A model generated the notes under the pieces. That model had not been told where the DNA came from, made no database searches, and worked only from the letters and a program-made list of their open reading frames with translations. Below are positions 54,681 to 63,166 of a stretch of DNA of 64,000 nucleotides, piece after piece; the stretch's first letter is position 1, and each line of letters starts with the position of its first letter. A program made the position numbers and the translations under genes. The stretch is from Wocania arenilitoris (GTDB lineage Bacteria > Bacteroidota > Bacteroidia > Flavobacteriales > Flavobacteriaceae): positions 1 to 64,000 of the forward strand of contig NZ_JAKKDU010000010.1 of NCBI RefSeq assembly GCF_021728535.1, given 5' to 3'.

Positions 54681-55304
54681 TTAGCGTATCTCTCGATCTT
54701 TTCTTTCTACATTTAGTAGATTTTCTACATTTGTATTATCTATCGCTACATCTTTTGAAGCAATAACTTTATATATAGTTTTTGTTAGGATATTTAAATC
54801 CATTATAAAGGATAAATTATCTACGTAATCGGCATCAAATTTTAGCTTTGTATCCCAATTTATATTGTTTCTTCCGCTTACTTGTGCTAATCCTGTTATT
54901 CCAGGTTTTACAGTATGCCTTTTTCTTTCATTAGTCATGTAATATGGAAGGTATTGAGGAAGCAGAGGTCTAGGACCAATTAACGACATATCTCCTTTTA
55001 GAATGTTTAAAAGCTGTGGTAATTCATCAATAGAAGTTTTTCTCACAAGTTTTCCAATTTTAGTTAACCGGTAAGTATCTGGAAGTAATTTACCTTTTTC
55101 ATCAACTTTATCATTCATTGTTTTAAACTTTATAATGCTGAAGAGTTTTTCGTTTTTACCAGGTCTTATTTGAAAAAAGAATGGTTTGCCACTGTTAGCA
55201 AAATAAAGTAATATGGTAGTTATTATAAAAATTGGCGAAAAAATTATAATAGCTAATAATGCAGCGGTATAATCGATTAATGGCTTAAAAAACAGTTTGT
55301 ACAT
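54681..55304 (-). CDS. Initiating undecaprenyl-phosphate sugar-1-phosphate transferase (PglC-like)
   Basis: Monotopic phosphoglycosyl transferase of 207 residues that starts lipid-linked glycan assembly. The N-terminal re-entrant hydrophobic helix (about 8-35, IDYTAALLAIIIFSPIFII) precedes FFQIRPGKNEKLFSIIKFKT, the catalytic Asp-Glu pair in KTSIDELPQLLNILKGDMSL with IGPRPLLP, and VKPGITGLAQVSGRN. The short form matches PglC/EpsL enzymes rather than the long WcaJ type. The two acetyltransferases downstream support an acetamido sugar as first residue. Confidence 0.93.
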   Translation of the reverse strand: MYKLFFKPLIDYTAALLAIIIFSPIFIITTILLYFANSGKPFFFQIRPGKNEKLFSIIKFKTMNDKVDEKGKLLPDTYRLTKIGKLVRKTSIDELPQLLNILKGDMSLIGPRPLLPQYLPYYMTNERKRHTVKPGITGLAQVSGRNNINWDTKLKFDADYVDNLSFIMDLNILTKTIYKVIASKDVAIDNTNVENLLNVERKDREIR

Positions 55305-55319
55305 AGTATCAAATTTCTT

Positions 55320-55562
55320 TTAAGATATGTTGGATTTTATCGATTTTACTAAATCTCCAACATTGTCCATGGTCATTAAATCCATAAGTTTAAATTTTAT
55401 ATTGAATTCTTTTTCGATCTCTTCAATTATAACCATGTGAGATAATGAGCCCCAACCATCAACATCTTCTGTGGTAGTGGTTTCGGTTAACTCAAAGTTG
55501 TCATGTTCTAAAACTTTTACAAAAATTGGGTTTATTTTTTCAAATATTTCTTTGTTATCCAT
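55320..55562 (-). CDS. Stand-alone acyl carrier protein
   Basis: An acidic 80-residue helical protein with the carrier-protein fold. The phosphopantetheine site is VDGWGSLSHMVIIEEIEKEF with Ser39; the usual Asp of the DSL motif is replaced by Gly (GSL). It starts three bases after the adenylation enzyme stop and precedes the sugar transferase by 15 bases. It is not the fatty acid synthase ACP in context; the pairing with an adenylation enzyme matches DltC/DltA or polysaccharide-specific acylation systems. Confidence 0.9.
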   Translation of the reverse strand: MDNKEIFEKINPIFVKVLEHDNFELTETTTTEDVDGWGSLSHMVIIEEIEKEFNIKFKLMDLMTMDNVGDLVKSIKSNIS

Positions 55563-55565
55563 AGT

Positions 55566-57071
55566 TTAATTGTCAAAGAGGGTTCTTAATATTTTTCTGT
55601 CTATTTTACCATTTGTGTTATAAGGTAATTCTTTTGTAAATTTTATGTGGTCAGGAATCATATAATCGGGCATTTTCGCCTTCATATGTGCAACCATATG
55701 ATCTGTATTAAACACTTTGGATTCTATTACCAATGCTAATTCGGCATTGCCTAAATCATTAAATACATCTATGGCTACCATATTTACTTTTTCAGTGCAA
55801 CTGGCTTTGGCATGAAATTCTACTTCAGACAATTCAATTCTAAAACCTCTTATTTTTGCTTGAAAATCAATTCTTCCCAAATACATATAATTGTTATGAG
55901 TATCTTTAAAGCAGAGGTCTCCTGTTTTATAAAATCTTAAATTATCGCCGTTTACAGTTTTAGTAAAAAAGGATTCGTTATTTCTCTTTTTGTTTTTCCA
56001 ATACCCTGGAGTTAGTTGACCGCTGGCTAATGCTAATTCTCCTGTTTCGCCATCAGAAACTTCTTGATTTTTTTTATCAATTATAATATAAACAATATTA
56101 TTTAGTGGTTTACCTATTGATATAACACCATTATGCGTGGTATTTTGATTGCTATTTTTGTTTAATTTGTAATAGCTACTATATATAGTATTTTCGGTTG
56201 GTCCGTAATAATTAAATGTTTTACTGTTTGGTATGCATTTGTTCCACTCTTCTATAATATCATTGAATAAGGCACCGCCGCCAAAGCTACAATAACGGAC
56301 TTCTGGCGCATGTATTTCATTAAAATAAGGTCTTAAATAATGGATTATTGAGGGGACTAGAGACAGCACCGTTAGTTTGTATTTTTGAATTAGCTTGTAG
56401 ATATAAAAATATTTTATTGAATTTCGAGGGACGGTGTAAATACAACTACCTTCTATCAATGGAAAAATATAGGACACTACCGAAAAATCGAATGTAAGCT
56501 CGAACATTTGCAAACACCTGTCGGATGCATTGAGTTTAAACTCGCCATCAAAGTTTATGGCTTTTATAAATTCGTTTAAATTATTGTAAGTTATAGGTAC
56601 TCCTTTAGGGCTGCCTGTAGATCCAGAAGTAAATAGTATATATGCTAAATCGTTTTTTGCTATTGGTTTTGGTTTTAGGTTTATAGCAAAGGTTTTTTCT
56701 TTTACTGGCGTTAAAACTGTAAATCCATCAAAGTTAGCGGTATTGGTTGAATCGAATAGATAGCTTGTTTCTAATGACTTTAGAATCTCTATATTTCTAT
56801 CAATAGGATGCTCAGGGTTTATAGGTACATAGGCTTTTCCTTCTAACCAAAAAGCAACAATAGCGGCGTAAGTTTGTATATCGTCGTTAGCTATTAAGCC
56901 AATTAATTTTGAAGAAGTTTCAATACTTTTATCAATCGTAGCTCTTATTTTACTTATTTCTTGAGCAAAATCTGCATATGTATAATAGATGTTATTTATA
57001 TAAAACGCATTATTCTCATAATGAGTTTCAATAGATTTTTGTAAATTATTTATATACTTCATGATGTGCAA
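55566..57071 (-). CDS. Stand-alone adenylation enzyme (DltA/NRPS A-domain-like)
   Basis: AMP-forming ligase of 501 residues that should activate an amino or carboxylic acid and load it on the neighbouring carrier protein. Core motifs are present: A3 YILFTSGSTGSPKGVPITYN, A5 NYYGPTENTIYS, A7 FYKTGDLC, A8 GRIDFQAKIRGFRIELSEVE and A10 lysine in NTNGKIDRKIL. Like DltA, it has no condensation, carrier or thioesterase domain. The specificity pocket includes MFELTFDFSVVS (A4 region), which I cannot decode without a structural comparison. Three bases separate it from the ACP. Its start MHIMKY has two possible ATGs. Confidence 0.92.
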   Translation of the reverse strand: MHIMKYINNLQKSIETHYENNAFYINNIYYTYADFAQEISKIRATIDKSIETSSKLIGLIANDDIQTYAAIVAFWLEGKAYVPINPEHPIDRNIEILKSLETSYLFDSTNTANFDGFTVLTPVKEKTFAINLKPKPIAKNDLAYILFTSGSTGSPKGVPITYNNLNEFIKAINFDGEFKLNASDRCLQMFELTFDFSVVSYIFPLIEGSCIYTVPRNSIKYFYIYKLIQKYKLTVLSLVPSIIHYLRPYFNEIHAPEVRYCSFGGGALFNDIIEEWNKCIPNSKTFNYYGPTENTIYSSYYKLNKNSNQNTTHNGVISIGKPLNNIVYIIIDKKNQEVSDGETGELALASGQLTPGYWKNKKRNNESFFTKTVNGDNLRFYKTGDLCFKDTHNNYMYLGRIDFQAKIRGFRIELSEVEFHAKASCTEKVNMVAIDVFNDLGNAELALVIESKVFNTDHMVAHMKAKMPDYMIPDHIKFTKELPYNTNGKIDRKILRTLFDN

Positions 57072-57077
57072 AAAGGC

Positions 57078-58172
57078 TTAATAAAAATGGCCGTCTCTGT
57101 TTAACATAGTTACACTATCGTAATCAAACTTGGTGTCGTTATGCACTAGTCCTTTTTTTAATACTTTATGTATAAATAGTGTAAAGTATCTTTTTTTAAT
57201 GTTGTCGGATAATTTTGTATCATCTGTAAACATAAAATTTCGTTTAGATTTGATAAGGTTTTCCATTAGTGCATCAACGCATAAATTGTAATTATCTTCA
57301 TCTTTAACTAAAAAATATTTTACATTAAACTCATTATAATTAACAACATAAGATAAGAAGCCTATAATTTTATCTTCTGAAATAATTTTTAAGTTATGTA
57401 TATGAATATTATCACTAATGCCTGTTTGTAAATTTTTATAAGGTGTTTTTGAGATGGGTAGTTGCAGGTATTGATTATTATCGAGTTGCCAATTAACGTA
57501 ATTGTAAGTTTTTAAAATTAAATCATTCTTGCAAAGTGGTTCAATAAAATTCCAAGTATCAGTATCTAATTGGTTTATAAAATCGTATTTTAATGTTTTA
57601 GTTTTATTACCTAATTTTTTATTGTTAATAAATCGGATGGATTTGCTGATAATGGCATCAACACCATCAATAATAAATTTTACCGACTTTAGGAATCTGA
57701 ATTTCCCAATCAACATTGACGAATCTAAACTAAAAAATAAGGTATGTCTTAATCTTGAGGCTATTACAGTAAAAGGTTGCTTGTCATAAAATTCTTGTAC
57801 GTTTTCTGTGTAGCCTTTAATAAGCACTTGTTTTTCAGCAAATTTTACAGCTTGGTTATAAATGTAAGTTCCAAGAATAGTGTCTTTGTATTTACCAATT
57901 ACCCACCAATCAATCATCCAATAGGCTTTTTTGCCTGTTGCGGTTTTGTTGTTTATTAAATCAGGAAACATGAATATAAAAGACACCATTTTTTTGCCTT
58001 CGTAAGCTAAAACGCCACAGTAATCATTCTCATCAATTCTTTCATTAGAAATTAGCCAAATAGCTTTGCTCCTTGGCATAGGAGCTAAATCAGTTTTCCA
58101 AAGCGTATTGTTTTTAACAAAATCACGAAGCATATCTTTGGTTAAGCCAACAATTTCTAGTTCTTCACTCAT
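57078..58172 (-). CDS. GNAT-like acyltransferase, polysaccharide locus
   Basis: A 364-residue cytoplasmic protein. The N-terminal half has a GNAT-like pattern (CGVLAYEGKKMVSFIFMFPD, WMIDWWVIGKYKDTILGTYI) with DWWV as the presumed acceptor-side strand. The C-terminal half (about 200-364) looks like a second degenerate GNAT lobe. It starts the transcription unit that contains the adenylation enzyme, ACP and sugar transferase, six bases upstream of the adenylation gene. I infer transfer of an acyl group to a nucleotide sugar; no substrate can be named. Confidence 0.72.
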   Translation of the reverse strand: MSEELEIVGLTKDMLRDFVKNNTLWKTDLAPMPRSKAIWLISNERIDENDYCGVLAYEGKKMVSFIFMFPDLINNKTATGKKAYWMIDWWVIGKYKDTILGTYIYNQAVKFAEKQVLIKGYTENVQEFYDKQPFTVIASRLRHTLFFSLDSSMLIGKFRFLKSVKFIIDGVDAIISKSIRFINNKKLGNKTKTLKYDFINQLDTDTWNFIEPLCKNDLILKTYNYVNWQLDNNQYLQLPISKTPYKNLQTGISDNIHIHNLKIISEDKIIGFLSYVVNYNEFNVKYFLVKDEDNYNLCVDALMENLIKSKRNFMFTDDTKLSDNIKKRYFTLFIHKVLKKGLVHNDTKFDYDSVTMLNRDGHFY

Positions 58173-58217
58173 TTATGCAATAGATTAAATGGGGGTAATA
58201 ATGTATTTACTTGTATC

Positions 58218-58225
58218 CAAATATA
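58218..58225 (-). promoter_or_regulatory. -7 box for the GNAT/adenylation/ACP transcription unit
   Basis: On the minus strand TATATTTG matches TAnnTTTG exactly, 45 bases before the ATG, in a 235-base gap that otherwise holds no gene. No TTG lies at the expected -33 distance. It supports a separate unit for the genes from 58172 down to 49617. Confidence 0.45.
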
Positions 58226-58407
58226 TAATACTATTGGCATAGATTTTTAATTTTACGTTGTTTATTAACGTTTTATCGTCAAATGACTTGTTTTGGTATT
58301 ATATGTTGTAGTTGTCTTTTAAAAGATTTGCCTATGATATATGCTGCAGAAATCACATAGATTAACTACAATTGAAGATTAAAAAAGGCTAATCCTAAAA
58401 TAAGGCA

Positions 58408-59712
58408 TTACGTGTTTTTAATAAAGTTATTAATGGTTGCTTTCTGTTTGCCAGAAGATAACCGCGGAATTTCGTTTACATATTCTATTTTAATATTGGC
58501 ATCATTACCTAAAAAGCCTTTAAATTGCTTTAGTAATTTGGCTTTTTCATTAAACTCATCAGTACTGTTTAGCTTTAAAACATATTCTTTTTGTTGCTCT
58601 TGAATTAATTGCCCTTGCTTTATACCTTTATATTCTACAACATTTGTTATTATAAACGACGATATAATTTCACCTTTTGTATTGTATATAACATCAGATT
58701 TTCTACCCTCTACGTGCTTTAAAACAGGAGGGGTAACTGTGTAATCTATAATGCCTAAATCTCCAGTATCGTATCTAATAACTGGTATGGCATAATTATA
58801 CAAATCTGTAACTACAATTCTTCCTAATTCATGTTTTTCAGCAGGCTTATCTTCATCAATTTTGAATATTTCAACATAATAGCTTGCCCAATTAACGATG
58901 TAATGGTTACAATTTATTTGTTGCTGAGCAACAATGCCTGTTTCCATAGTAGAATATCTTGATACTGCTGGTACACCAAAATATTTCTGCATGGTTTTTT
59001 TTGTGTAACTATTTAAGTTTTCAGACATAGCAATAATAGATTTAACGTTGCTATGAAATGGTTTAGATTGTGTCTTGTCTAAATATTTACAAATTAGCTC
59101 ATAGCCAGATGGATAGCCAATCCATCCTTTTGTAGAAGAGTCTTTAGTAATATTTTCTATTACACTATCTATATACGCATCATTTAGTTTTGTGACTTCT
59201 AATTCATCAACATTTTGCATAAACTTAACAAAAGGAGGTCTACTTAGGTTATCATCCCAATGCCGTAGATATAATAATTTATATCCTATTTTAAAACCTG
59301 CTAGTTTTCCAAAATAAATGGAATCTGCGGTATTCCTATTTACTTTATTTTGATTTTGATATAATTTAAGAGCTACACTAGTTGAACCACTTGTAGAAAC
59401 TGCTTTGTTTTTTTTAGCTTTAAATATTTCAGATTGAAAATTAGTTAATTGGTCTCTAATTAAATTTTTATTAATTACCGGAAAGGTTTCAAAGCCATTA
59501 TACTTATTATAAAAATTAGTAGTTTGTTTTGCGTGCTCAATTAAGCTTACTAAGCTTTTTTTCCTTTTTTCAATAGATTTAGCTGATGAGAAATTTTCTA
59601 GAATAAAGCTAATATCTTTAGTATGTTTTTTAATTTCTTGCCCTTTAAGCAAATCAATAAACCAATAACTAGCATACCTTAAATTTTCAAACAAAACTAA
59701 AATGGGTCTCAT
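58408..59712 (-). CDS. PaaK/CapK-like adenylate-forming enzyme
   Basis: A 434-residue member of the phenylacetate-CoA ligase-like family often found in capsule clusters. Nucleotide-binding motif KAVSTSGSTSVALKLY lies near residue 105; YSTMETGIVAQQ is the A5-like motif and IRYDTGDLGIID the A7-like motif near residue 305; RLSSGKQKATI ends the protein with the A10 lysine. In capsule loci such enzymes are thought to activate a carboxylate of unknown nature. Its ATG lies one base from the ATP-grasp stop, so both are coupled. Confidence 0.85.
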   Translation of the reverse strand: MRPILVLFENLRYASYWFIDLLKGQEIKKHTKDISFILENFSSAKSIEKRKKSLVSLIEHAKQTTNFYNKYNGFETFPVINKNLIRDQLTNFQSEIFKAKKNKAVSTSGSTSVALKLYQNQNKVNRNTADSIYFGKLAGFKIGYKLLYLRHWDDNLSRPPFVKFMQNVDELEVTKLNDAYIDSVIENITKDSSTKGWIGYPSGYELICKYLDKTQSKPFHSNVKSIIAMSENLNSYTKKTMQKYFGVPAVSRYSTMETGIVAQQQINCNHYIVNWASYYVEIFKIDEDKPAEKHELGRIVVTDLYNYAIPVIRYDTGDLGIIDYTVTPPVLKHVEGRKSDVIYNTKGEIISSFIITNVVEYKGIKQGQLIQEQQKEYVLKLNSTDEFNEKAKLLKQFKGFLGNDANIKIEYVNEIPRLSSGKQKATINNFIKNT

Positions 59713-59713
59713 A

Positions 59714-60757
59714 TTATTCTTTAATTTCTTTTAATATATCTTGAATTATTGGGTGTTTGCAATACCCACCATAAGCAACGTCTGTAAGGTGTAACGATGG
59801 ACCCTGGTTGCCTTCTATTATTAATGGGCCTCTAGGTGTTATAGCAATGTCCCAACCAATAAGACGACTAGGTAGTAATTTAGAAGCTGTTTTAGCAAGT
59901 TTACAAGCTTCTGTAACATATGGTATTTTATATCCATCGAGTTTGGTATTCGAATCTGGGTGGGCAAAAAACACTTTACCTCCTTTAGATAAATCTTGTC
60001 TGCAAGGACCTTTTAGTTTGTTAGTGTTTAGGTCTAAAGCAATTGAAAAACCACCAGCACTTGCATTATCAACAAAACTATTTCCTGCACCAAAACGCAT
60101 TAAAGCCGAAAGCACATGTATATTTTTTTGTTTGTCTATAAATGTATCAATGCGTATAGTGTTGATAGAGTTATTGTAAATTTTGCTAATATCGCTATGC
60201 TGTATTACTACTTTTTGATGGATGTAGCAATTATTTAGTAAATCGTCTTTATGCAAACTTATTTGTTCGTTTAGTCTGTTTTTTTCTAAAAGTATACAAC
60301 CTTTACCACCCAAAGAATTAAAGAGTTTTAAAAATAATTTTGATTTATCAATTTGTTTAAATACATCTTTAAAAAAAGCAATGAGGTCATTTGAGCTCTT
60401 TATAGTTTTAAAACTACCATTGAAAAAAAAACTATTAGTTAAATTATAGCTTATTAGTTTTGGTGTAGGCAGTTTGTTTTTTTCTGCAAAAAGCGCAAAG
60501 CTTAACTTATTGTTTAAAATGGAACCTGCTTCTGGAACAATTATTTTAGGCGAATTAATAATGCTATAATACTCTTTTAGCGTTAAATAGTTAGTGTAGT
60601 CAGAAACATCATTTCTGTATAAAAATTTTCTAAAATAATCAGAAGGAATATCTTTTTTAACCCAAGAGAAGTGTATTATCTCCTTGATGATTTTTAGCCA
60701 GCCTTTTTTGTTTTTATCTTTAATAAATACATTTAAGTGTCGTAATCTTGACAGCAT
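59714..60757 (-). CDS. Sugar-transfer-associated ATP-grasp protein
   Basis: A 347-residue member of the ATPgrasp_ST family, found with glycosyltransferases in polysaccharide loci. Visible are LFLKLFNSLGGKGCILLEKN (nucleotide-binding loop, about residue 140), NTIRIDTFIDKQKNIHVLSA, and GWDIAITPRGPLIIEGNQGP with the metal-binding Glu and Asn near residue 315. The family probably forms an amide between an amino acid and a sugar carboxylate or amine. It stands between the GT4 gene (six bases) and the PaaK-like gene (one base) in a tight operon. Confidence 0.88.
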   Translation of the reverse strand: MLSRLRHLNVFIKDKNKKGWLKIIKEIIHFSWVKKDIPSDYFRKFLYRNDVSDYTNYLTLKEYYSIINSPKIIVPEAGSILNNKLSFALFAEKNKLPTPKLISYNLTNSFFFNGSFKTIKSSNDLIAFFKDVFKQIDKSKLFLKLFNSLGGKGCILLEKNRLNEQISLHKDDLLNNCYIHQKVVIQHSDISKIYNNSINTIRIDTFIDKQKNIHVLSALMRFGAGNSFVDNASAGGFSIALDLNTNKLKGPCRQDLSKGGKVFFAHPDSNTKLDGYKIPYVTEACKLAKTASKLLPSRLIGWDIAITPRGPLIIEGNQGPSLHLTDVAYGGYCKHPIIQDILKEIKE

Positions 60758-60763
60758 AAACCT

Positions 60764-61921
60764 TTAATTTAAACTATTATACTCCTCAAGCATAGCTTCC
60801 CATACTTTTATGCGTTCAAATTTTGAAACAATATTTGCACGCGACGCAAGACCCATTTCTTTGGATATTTTTTGGTTGTTTAAAATATAATTCATGCTGT
60901 TATAAATGGCATCTACATTTTTAACAGGAATAATTAAACCGTGTTTGTTGTGCTCTATAATTTCATTACAACCGTTAATATTTGTAACAATACTAGGTAA
61001 TTCCATGGCACCAGCTTGCATAACTACATTTGGAAAACCTTCTCTGTAACTCGGAAAAACCAAGGCATCTGATATTGCAAAAAATGGTCTTACATCATTT
61101 ACCCAACCTGCAGAAACTATGGTTTTATTGTTTTTTATTATTTCCATCGATTTTGGTAGAAGTGGGTCCAGCTCGTTTTCATAACCACCAACCAATAATA
61201 GTTTTATCTTTTCTTTTTCATTGCTTAATTTATTATAAGCAGATAATAATTCATTAACGCCTTTGTCTGAAACTAATCTACCTACATAAACAAAAACAAA
61301 ATCATCTTCATTAATAGTTAAACTTTCTTTGAGTTTTCTTTTTTTAGCGTCATCATTAATTACTTTTGGATTAAAATGAGAAGTATCAATGCCGTTAGAG
61401 CTACCGTTAGCTATAACTTTTAATTTGCTAGGTTTTGTAAACCTGTGCTCAATAATAATATCATTTAACCCAAACGAATTAGGGTAAATTTTTGTAGCAC
61501 ATGCATAAGTGGCTTTTTCAACTGTATTTAGTAAAAACCTTTTTAAACCAGTAGCTTCTAAAAGCGGTAAACCGGCAATGGTATGAAGCCTGTGTTTAAC
61601 ACCTGCCAATTTAGCAGCAAGCATAGATAAAGTACCAGCTTTTGGAGTATGAGAATGTACAATAAAAGGCTTTTCTTTTTTAAATAGTTTGTACAATTTA
61701 TAAACAGCAACAATATCTTTTAAAGGCGTAATTTTCCTTGTCATTTCAATAGCAACAGTAGGGATGTTTTCGTGTTTAGCAACACTTTCAAGTTGATTGT
61801 TTTTTCCCATTGATGACACTCCCATAACATCATAATGGCTTTTCATGTACCCTAATTGCCCATGTAACAAACCGCTCAAAGACAGTGGTACTGTAGTAAT
61901 TCTAATGATTTTATTTTTCAT
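60764..61921 (-). CDS. Glycosyltransferase family 4
   Basis: GT-B retaining glycosyltransferase of 385 residues acting on a lipid-linked precursor at the cytoplasmic face. The C-terminal donor-binding half has FVYVGRLVSDKGVNELLSAY and SYREGFPNVVMQAGAMELPS, the EX7E motif of GT4. The N-terminal half has VHSHTPKAGTLSMLAAKLAG, typical of WbpH/PglA-like enzymes that add the second sugar. It begins a three-gene unit with its own -7 box upstream. Confidence 0.9.
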   Translation of the reverse strand: MKNKIIRITTVPLSLSGLLHGQLGYMKSHYDVMGVSSMGKNNQLESVAKHENIPTVAIEMTRKITPLKDIVAVYKLYKLFKKEKPFIVHSHTPKAGTLSMLAAKLAGVKHRLHTIAGLPLLEATGLKRFLLNTVEKATYACATKIYPNSFGLNDIIIEHRFTKPSKLKVIANGSSNGIDTSHFNPKVINDDAKKRKLKESLTINEDDFVFVYVGRLVSDKGVNELLSAYNKLSNEKEKIKLLLVGGYENELDPLLPKSMEIIKNNKTIVSAGWVNDVRPFFAISDALVFPSYREGFPNVVMQAGAMELPSIVTNINGCNEIIEHNKHGLIIPVKNVDAIYNSMNYILNNQKISKEMGLASRANIVSKFERIKVWEAMLEEYNSLN

Positions 61922-61958
61922 AAAAGCGGCTGTATTAGTCTTTTGTTAGACATGTTGA

Positions 61959-61966
61959 CAAATATA
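61959..61966 (-). promoter_or_regulatory. -7 box for the GT4/ATP-grasp/PaaK unit
   Basis: On the minus strand TATATTTG stands 37 bases before the GT4 ATG, in a 106-base gap. A -33 element is not obvious. Confidence 0.4.
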
Positions 61967-62027
61967 TAAAAGTAATTAGTTTTCATGTGATTTTATCCTT
62001 GTTTTACAAGCTTAAGCGATTAACAGT

Positions 62028-63158
62028 TTATTGATTGAACTTGATTTTTTGAAATTCTTCTTTTCCTTTAATTATATAGTAATGTTCATTTTTATAAATG
62101 CATATATCGTTTATGTGGTTTTTTGTTGTATATAAAAAATTATTGATATGTTTTTTCAGATGACTATTATCTTCTATTTTCTCATAATCATTAGTTTTTA
62201 AGAGGCTAATTGGTGTTATTTTAGAGATGAAAATAGAGTTCTGTTGTATGTCTTCCTTTTTAAAAAAAGCTTTAATTTTTGGATAAACTTCATTTACTTT
62301 TTTAGACTTTAAATATTCCTTTAACTGTATTTTAGTAATTAATAACCTAAGCTTAAAAGACTGTTTATTATAGACTACATAGTGGTTGTACCTGTAAATA
62401 TTATTACTCCATCTGCGTTTGTAATCCATACCGCCAACACCCATTTCGAAAAGAATATAGCCGTTAATAGCACACCATTCGGTTTGCTTATAAATTTCAA
62501 TATGACCCAAACCGAATTTTGAATAATCGATATTATAGGATGATAAATAGCTAAACAACACTTTGTCGAAATGATAATTCAACGAAATTTCAATAGGTTC
62601 ATCTTTGTTGTAAATTACAAACAAAGAAGCTTTTTTATTAATAATGCCTGAAAACGTATTTTCTAATAAATAATCCCATTCATGCAGGTTTTTATGTAGT
62701 TCGTTACGCTCTTTAAACCTAGCTACTATCATGTTATACAGAGATTGCATAATAAAGTTGTAATCGGTTTCACTTATATTACCGTAAAACATTCTGTATT
62801 CAACATCAAAACAGGTTTCTAAGCGATTTACATAGCGTGTAAAAATGTTTCTTTTTTTTGAGTTGAATTGTCGCTGCATAAAGCCATCAATAGAATCGGA
62901 TGGGTTTAATAAAATAGAATATCCCCAATTACATTCAGGTATTATTTTGGTTTTAAATGATGTGTCTCTTAGGTTTAATTTGAAATATTCTGGTACTAAT
63001 CGATGTGAATAAATAGTATTTTTATTTGTTTTAAAATCCTTGTTAACAATAGCATTGCTAACTTTTAAATTAAAATACTCAATGCTTTTGTACAAATTGC
63101 AAATTGTACTTGTTCTAAATAAATTAGGAAACACCGGTATTTTATTTTTACTGCTCAT
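62028..63158 (-). CDS. BioF2/Acetyltransf_6-type GNAT protein (copy A)
   Basis: A 376-residue GNAT-fold protein of the FemAB-related type common in exopolysaccharide loci. The acceptor region SIDGFMQRQFNSKKRNIFTR is followed by MFYGNISETDYNFIMQSLYN, IVYNKDEPIEISLNYHFDK and FSYLSSYNIDYSKFGLGHIE with FEMGVGGMDYKRRW, the motif equivalent to LGGGL in the fusion protein. The last 100 residues are an extra helical part. A paralogue lies eight bases upstream on the same strand. It probably attaches an acyl or aminoacyl group to a sugar amine; substrate unknown. Confidence 0.82.
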   Translation of the reverse strand: MSSKNKIPVFPNLFRTSTICNLYKSIEYFNLKVSNAIVNKDFKTNKNTIYSHRLVPEYFKLNLRDTSFKTKIIPECNWGYSILLNPSDSIDGFMQRQFNSKKRNIFTRYVNRLETCFDVEYRMFYGNISETDYNFIMQSLYNMIVARFKERNELHKNLHEWDYLLENTFSGIINKKASLFVIYNKDEPIEISLNYHFDKVLFSYLSSYNIDYSKFGLGHIEIYKQTEWCAINGYILFEMGVGGMDYKRRWSNNIYRYNHYVVYNKQSFKLRLLITKIQLKEYLKSKKVNEVYPKIKAFFKKEDIQQNSIFISKITPISLLKTNDYEKIEDNSHLKKHINNFLYTTKNHINDICIYKNEHYYIIKGKEEFQKIKFNQ

Positions 63159-63166
63159 TTATAGCT

